From NCBI GenBank assembly GCA_049794535.1, contig JBARCX010000089.1:1-26510 (forward strand): a stretch of DNA of 26,510 bases, written 5' to 3'. The notes under the pieces were generated by a model. The model was not told the DNA's origin. It did not search any database and worked only from the letters and a program-made list of their open reading frames with translations. The position numbers and the translations under genes are program-made. Shown here piece by piece: positions 22,850 through 26,510 of the stretch (the first letter of the stretch is position 1; each line of letters begins with the position of its first letter). Source of the stretch: JBARCX01 sp049794535 (GTDB lineage Bacteria > Pseudomonadota > Gammaproteobacteria > Xanthomonadales > Rhodanobacteraceae).

Positions 22850-24343
22850 TTAGCTCTTGCTGCTACTGCTGGCGTTGTTCATTGCCGCCAGCGACTGCGT
22901 TAAGTAAGAGCTGGTGTTATTGAGCGACGACATCAACGTATCCAGCGCGGTGTACTGCTGCGTCAGCTGCTGCTGGTAAACCGCCATGCGTGCATTCAGC
23001 GCGGTGGTCTGGGTTCCCAGGTTGGTCAGATCGCTATTAAGGCTGTTGATACGGGTTTGCAGAATGCCACTGGCACTCGTGTAGCCCGTAACCGTGTTAT
23101 TGAGCTGCGTGGCCAAACCATTGGTACTGGCGAACAGGTTCTGCACGGTCGATGGATTGTTGGTTAGCGCCGTAGTCAGCGTCTGCGAATTCAGCGACAT
23201 GCTGCCATCGTAGTTCCGCGTAATACCCAGGGCGGCGAACGTTCCGATGCTATTACCGCTGACCGAGCTACCCATGATGTTGGAAATCTGACGCTGGATC
23301 GACGCGAGTGTCGTGTCTCCCAACAGTACGCCCGCCACACCGGTGCTTGCGTCGTAACTGTCGAGCGTGCCAACCATGCTGTTATAGCTGTTGTATGCGG
23401 TGACAAAATCGTTCACGGCGCCGCTGATGGGTGTCGTGTCCTGCGCCACCGTCAATGTCGATGTACCCGTCGCGGCCAGATTGAGCGTGACGCCGGTCAA
23501 CGCACCACTCACCGAATTGCTGGCACTGCTGACGGCAATACCGTCGATGGTCAACTGTGCGTTGGTGGCTTCATTGCTACCTGCGGTGTTGAGCGAGGTA
23601 GCCAGACTGGTCAAGCCGCTGCTGCTTGTCGCATTGGCACTAACGCTGAACGCACCAGCTGTACCGGTGCTGGTCGAAGTGAGCACCAACTGCGAACCGT
23701 TGACGCCTGAAACCACCGCCGCGGACACGCCCGGATTGTTCGACGAACTATTAATCGATGCCGCAATGGTGGAGAGCGTGTCCGTTGCGGAGACCGAGAT
23801 ATTCATCGTGTTGCTGCCCACCGTCACCGCCAGCGTGCCACTACCCACCGCGGCGGTGCTGGCATACGTTCCGCTGAGGCGCTTCTGTGCCGTGGCCAAC
23901 GAAGAAACATTGATGGAATACGTGCCGGGTGTCGCATTGGGCAGCGTAGTCGCCGTACCCACCGCCGTATTGCTCTGGGTTGCCGTATAAGTGGAGTAGG
24001 TCGTGCTGGACGTCAATTCTGCCAACGCTGCCTGCAACGAACTCAAGGCCGTGCTCAAGCCGGTCAGGCCCGCGATCTGGTTTTGGTCTTGCTGGCTTTG
24101 TGCGGCAATCTGCGCTTGCGGACCCGCCTGTTTGGCATTCACCAGCGCCGTAATGATCGCGGTGACATTAAGACCCGAACCAATGCCCAGCGAACTCAGC
24201 AAACCAGTGCCACTGATACTGGTACCGCCCGAAGCAGAACCCGAAGCGCCCGTTGCCGAACCCGTGCCGCCCGATGTCGTACCTGTCGCAGGCGCTGTGT
24301 AAGGGGTGTATGTATTCGACGTGGCTGGTGAAACGGTGGTCAT
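22850..24343 (-). CDS. fliD: Flagellar filament cap protein FliD (HAP2)
   Basis: FliD caps the filament tip and folds incoming flagellin. The 497-residue product has the conserved FliD start LLSSLGIGSGLNVTAIITAL, but it is preceded by a Gly/Ser/Thr-rich extension of about 45 residues. The middle part is Ser/Thr/Asn-rich with two FliD-type repeats, VSATDTLSTIAASINSSSNN and TLNLAATGTSTLTVAQDTTP. The C-terminal helix is DLTNLGTQTTALNARMAVYQ and QQLTQQYTALDTLMSSLNNT. ATG 24343 has GAGG nine bases upstream, and the first in-frame Met after the extension would lose conserved residues, so the extension appears real. A sigma-54 promoter lies 38 bases upstream. It is followed by fliS at 11 bases. Confidence 0.97.
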   Translation of the reverse strand: MTTVSPATSNTYTPYTAPATGTTSGGTGSATGASGSASGGTSISGTGLLSSLGIGSGLNVTAIITALVNAKQAGPQAQIAAQSQQDQNQIAGLTGLSTALSSLQAALAELTSSTTYSTYTATQSNTAVGTATTLPNATPGTYSINVSSLATAQKRLSGTYASTAAVGSGTLAVTVGSNTMNISVSATDTLSTIAASINSSSNNPGVSAAVVSGVNGSQLVLTSTSTGTAGAFSVSANATSSSGLTSLATSLNTAGSNEATNAQLTIDGIAVSSASNSVSGALTGVTLNLAATGTSTLTVAQDTTPISGAVNDFVTAYNSYNSMVGTLDSYDASTGVAGVLLGDTTLASIQRQISNIMGSSVSGNSIGTFAALGITRNYDGSMSLNSQTLTTALTNNPSTVQNLFASTNGLATQLNNTVTGYTSASGILQTRINSLNSDLTNLGTQTTALNARMAVYQQQLTQQYTALDTLMSSLNNTSSYLTQSLAAMNNASSSSKS

Positions 24344-24381
24344 GGCAAAGCCTCGTGAGATGGTTCTCTGAACAAGCCGCC

Positions 24382-24397
24382 GGCAAAGCCCACGCCA
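24382..24397 (-). promoter_or_regulatory. Sigma-54 promoter upstream of fliD
   Basis: The minus strand reads TGGCGTGGGCTTTGCC: GG and GC are correctly spaced, and TTTGC is the usual -12 part. It lies 38 bases before the fliD ATG. A perfect inverted repeat, AAAGCCCA (24385-24392) with TGGGCTTT (24405-24412), overlaps it, which could allow a regulator or a hairpin to interfere. Confidence 0.8.
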
Positions 24398-24466
24398 TCA
24401 GCGATGGGCTTTACCTGCTACTCGAGTAAGTTTTCTGACGGTGACTCACCCGTCCGAAGACCTAAG

Positions 24467-24501
24467 CAAAAAGCCGGCCATGGCTTTACACCATGACCGG
24501 C
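24467..24501 (-). terminator. Intrinsic terminator of fliC
   Basis: On the minus strand GCCGGTCATGG, a 7-base loop and CCATGGCCGGC form an 11-bp stem with one mismatch, followed by TTTTTGC. It begins ten bases after the fliC stop. This is a standard rho-independent terminator and separates fliC from the fliD operon. Confidence 0.92.
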
Positions 24502-24510
24502 CTACTGAAG

Positions 24511-25731
24511 TTACTGCAGCAACTTCAGCACGTTCTGCGGCTGCGAGTTAGCCGTAGCAAGTACCGAGATACCGGCCTGCTGCAGCACCTGAGCCTTACT
24601 GAGGTTCGCCGTTTCCTGAGCGAAGTCCGCGTCCTGAATCGAGCTCTGCGAGGACTGCAGGTTGGTCGACTGCGCACTCAATGTGGCGATGGTCGACTGG
24701 AAGCGGTTCTGGATCGCACCCAACGTACTGTTGAAGTTGCTCACCGAGGTGAGTGCCGCATCGATACGCGAGATCAACTGGTTGGCATCGTCTACCGTCA
24801 GCACGTCACCACCCTGCAACGAACCACCCGCCTGGATGGTCGTGCCTGCGGTGTACGTCGCATTGGTGCTTTCCGTCGTGCTCGTACCGGTAACGCCGTC
24901 GTAGGTAGCGCTGCTGGTCAAAGAACTGCCACTGCCAGCCACCGAGGTAGCGCCAGCCGAACCACCCGACACTGCCAGGGCGCCGGTGGAGTAGATGTTG
25001 ATACCGCCGCTGGCGTTGACAGCTGCGGTGACACCCTGCAGGCCGGCTGCATTGATGGCATCCGCGACGCCCTGTGCATTGGACGCGGTACCGGACAACG
25101 CGACCGAGGCACCACCGGCACCGGTGATGGTGATGGTGGACAGGTTCAGCGTGGTGGCATTGCCCGAGGTGTCAACGAAGTCACCGCTGATGCTTCCGGT
25201 GGAGACCTGCGAGATCTGACCGACCTGGCTGGTCGTTACGCCCTGACCCAGGTTCACGTTGATGACCTGACCCACGTTGGAACCGATCTGGAACGACAGG
25301 TTACCGGCCTGGCCATTCAAGATGTTGGTGCCGTTGAAGCTGGTCTGGTTGGCGATACGGGTGATTTCCGACAGACGCTGCTGCACTTCGGTGTTGATCG
25401 CAGCGCGATCCGAAGCCTGGTACGTACCGTTGGCGGACTGCACGGCCAAATCGCGGATGGCCTGCAAGTTGGAGGTGACCTGAGACAGCGCCGAACCAGC
25501 GGTCTGTGCCAAGTTGATGGCGTCGCTGGCGTTGGTGCTGGCCTGGGAGAGACCACCGATCTGCGTCTGGAAACGCGTGGCGATGGCAAAACCCGCAGCG
25601 TTGTCGGCCGCGCTGTTGATCTGCAAACCTGACGACAGACGCTCAGTAGCCTGCGACAGTGCGCTCTGCGACTTGTTGAGGTTGTTCTGAGCGTTCAGCG
25701 AGGAAATATTGGTGTTAATGACCAGTGACAT
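24511..25731 (-). CDS. fliC: Flagellin FliC
   Basis: FliC is the filament subunit. The 406-residue product has the canonical N-terminal D0/D1 region (MSLVINTNISSLNAQNNLNK, then ATERLSSGLQINSAADNAAG and FAIATRFQTQIGGL). The central domain of about 180 residues is Gly/Ala/Ser/Thr-rich and variable. The C-terminal D1/D0 region is SVSNFNSTLGAIQNRFQSTI and IQDADFAQETANLSKAQVLQ, ending LATANSQPQNVLKLLQ. ATG 25731 has a strong AAGGAG, and the upstream open frame is non-coding. A sigma-28 promoter lies about 90 bases upstream and a terminator follows, so it is transcribed alone. This is the only flagellin in the window. Confidence 0.99.
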   Translation of the reverse strand: MSLVINTNISSLNAQNNLNKSQSALSQATERLSSGLQINSAADNAAGFAIATRFQTQIGGLSQASTNASDAINLAQTAGSALSQVTSNLQAIRDLAVQSANGTYQASDRAAINTEVQQRLSEITRIANQTSFNGTNILNGQAGNLSFQIGSNVGQVINVNLGQGVTTSQVGQISQVSTGSISGDFVDTSGNATTLNLSTITITGAGGASVALSGTASNAQGVADAINAAGLQGVTAAVNASGGINIYSTGALAVSGGSAGATSVAGSGSSLTSSATYDGVTGTSTTESTNATYTAGTTIQAGGSLQGGDVLTVDDANQLISRIDAALTSVSNFNSTLGAIQNRFQSTIATLSAQSTNLQSSQSSIQDADFAQETANLSKAQVLQQAGISVLATANSQPQNVLKLLQ

Positions 25732-25820
25732 GGAAGTCTCCTTGGAACCGATAGCCGGTTTTACAGTTGGGCTTGCCGGCGGGGTGTCCAAAGACTGATG
25801 TTGCAGCCGCCTCGGTGAGC

Positions 25821-25847
25821 TTTTCGGCTTCGTCAAGGAATACTTGA
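25821..25847 (-). promoter_or_regulatory. Sigma-28 (FliA) promoter of fliC
   Basis: The minus strand has TCAA, then exactly 15 bases, then GCCGAAAA, against the FliA consensus TAAA-N15-GCCGATAA. It lies about 90 bases before the fliC ATG. The match, spacing and target gene agree, so I am fairly confident. Confidence 0.85.
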
Positions 25848-25982
25848 GAGATGGGTATGGATCAGGTGTGTGAACTTGATCGCTATTTGTTCGTTTTCTT
25901 GTGAGCGGGCGACCAGGTTCGATCTGATTGATTTGGTGTCGCCAATCTAGGCAGCATTGATTGAGCGCTTTCGACTTCACTG

Positions 25983-26205
25983 CCTCTAGCTCGTCGCCCC
26001 TGCGTAGGCAGGACAAGCGCGAAGCGCGCAGAACGTCCGTAGGACGGCCCCGAAGGGGTGATCGCAGCGAATCATCCAGTGGCGTTGTCGCTTGGTTGTT
26101 GCGCTATCGCCAGGTTGCCGCTTACGCAGCGGGCGTTTCGAACCCCTGCCGGGGTCCGAGTCACCTTTCTTTGCTGGCCCACAGAAACGTAACCCAAAGA
26201 AAGGG
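25983..26205. repeat. Dispersed intergenic repeat, inverted copy of 7995-8158
   Basis: Read on the minus strand, this block contains GTGACTCGGACCCCGGCAGG with GGTTCGAAA, a GCGATAGCGCAACAACCAAG segment, GCCACTGGAT, and ends with CCTGCCTACGCAGG and GACGAGCTAG. The same series occurs on the plus strand at about 7995-8158. This copy has extra bases between CCACTGGAT and CCTGCCTACGCAGG (the part with CCCCTTCGGGGCCGTCCTACGGACG). It lies upstream of the fliC promoter and no gene is credible in it. Confidence 0.8.
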
Positions 26206-26292
26206 CCTTAATAAGCTCATAGCGATATGTGGGATACGAGCCTGCAGGGCAGTGCCAGATGGATAGGGCGCGTTCTACGGTCATACGCAGCC

Positions 26293-26428
26293 GCTACACC
26301 GCAACGCGCCGATGCGGAGAGGGCTTAAGGCGTAGGGGTTGCCGTGATATTGGTTGGCTGGATGAAACATCTCGACGTCGGCCAAGAGTGCTTTAAGTCC
26401 TAGCCGCTTCGGCGCGTTGCGGTGTAGC
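26293..26428. repeat. 20-bp inverted repeat pair at the right end
   Basis: GCTACACCGCAACGCGCCGA (26293-26312) and its exact reverse complement (26409-26428) lie 96 bases apart. Similarity continues inward with mismatches (GGGCTTAAGG against CTTTAAGTCC), giving arms of roughly 45 bases. This looks like a REPIN- or MITE-like element different from the CCGGAA family at 3181. The stretch 26206-26292 holds nothing I can identify. Confidence 0.75.
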
Positions 26429-26510
26429 CGCATTGTTTGGCCTTGGGTAGCGGACTATCTGATCGCGTAGATCTTCCAACGCTTCTATCCCACGGCGTGC
26501 TACCAGCTCG
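26393..26510 (-). CDS. Possible 3' end of an unknown gene entering from the right
   Basis: A frame open from the right edge encodes about 38 residues beginning ELVARRGIEALEDLRDQIVR and ends at TAA 26395-26393. The first ~23 residues look like an ordinary helical, charged protein tail; the last ~13 are encoded inside an arm of the inverted repeat at 26409-26428, which also appears to supply the stop. It could be a real gene whose tail was altered by the repeat, or chance. I recognise no family. Confidence 0.3.
   Translation of the reverse strand, partial: ELVARRGIEALEDLRDQIVRYPRPNNAATPQRAEAART

Noticed and set aside
24493..25632. A 379-codon open frame on the plus strand opposite fliC
   Set aside because: Antisense to flagellin with Arg/Gly/Thr-rich, domain-free translation; it also crosses the fliC terminator. 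It is a mirror of fliC codon bias.
25986..26266. Open frames of 70-101 codons upstream of fliC
   Set aside because: They are translations of the dispersed repeat and its palindromes, not of a gene.
1..26510. CRISPR arrays, tRNA or rRNA genes, prophage or insertion-sequence transposase genes
   Set aside because: No regularly spaced direct repeats, no cloverleaf or rRNA sequence that I recognise, and no transposase, integrase or phage protein in any frame.

Overview
This 26.5 kb window is almost entirely a flagellar locus, read on the minus strand from right to left. The gene order (fliC-fliD-fliS-fliT-PilZ-fleQ-fliEFGHIJ-fliK-fliLMNOPQR-flhB-flhA-flhF-flhG-fliA), the moderately high GC content, a FleQ-type master regulator, sigma-54 promoters and several xanthomonad-style intergenic repeats suggest a gammaproteobacterium of the Xanthomonadales, most likely Rhodanobacteraceae (Dyella/Frateuria/Rhodanobacter/Luteibacter-like). 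Genus is inference; no rRNA or other phylogenetic marker is present.

Layout from right to left, in the direction of transcription. 25732-26510 is a repeat-rich leader with a sigma-28 promoter for fliC; a possible gene tail enters at the right edge. fliC ends in a clear intrinsic terminator (about 24467-24501). A sigma-54 promoter then serves fliD-fliS-fliT and possibly the PilZ gene. fleQ (19665-21095) has its own 363 bp upstream region. fliE-F-G-H-I-J (13754-19432) has a sigma-54 promoter and ends at a perfect 19 bp palindrome. fliK has its own sigma-54 promoter. A plus-strand pair of small unknown genes (11739-12121) sits between fliK and fliL. fliL-M-N-O-P-Q-R-flhB-flhA-flhF-flhG-fliA follow from another sigma-54 promoter. 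Most neighbours overlap by 1-4 bases. The exceptions are a structured repeat block between fliP and fliQ and a REPIN-like pair between flhA and flhF.

Together the genes make the MS ring and C ring (FliF, FliG, FliM, FliN), the type III export gate and ATPase (FlhA, FlhB, FliO/P/Q/R, FliH/I/J), the hook-length ruler (FliK), filament and cap (FliC, FliD) and their chaperones (FliS, FliT), the stator-side protein FliL, the number and placement regulators (FlhF, FlhG), and the regulators FleQ and FliA. The sequence shows a tiered scheme: FleQ/sigma-54 for structural operons and FliA for flagellin.

The most notable departures from a standard locus are these: an in-frame TAA that splits flhG; a two-gene cassette of small unknown proteins embedded antiparallel in the cluster; a hairpin that would bury the fliI ribosome-binding site; repeat families placed around fliE and between fliP and fliQ; and a FleQ whose c-di-GMP contact motif is not conserved. 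I did not recognise an entirely new multi-gene system. The small cassette at 11739-12121 is the best candidate for undescribed biology.
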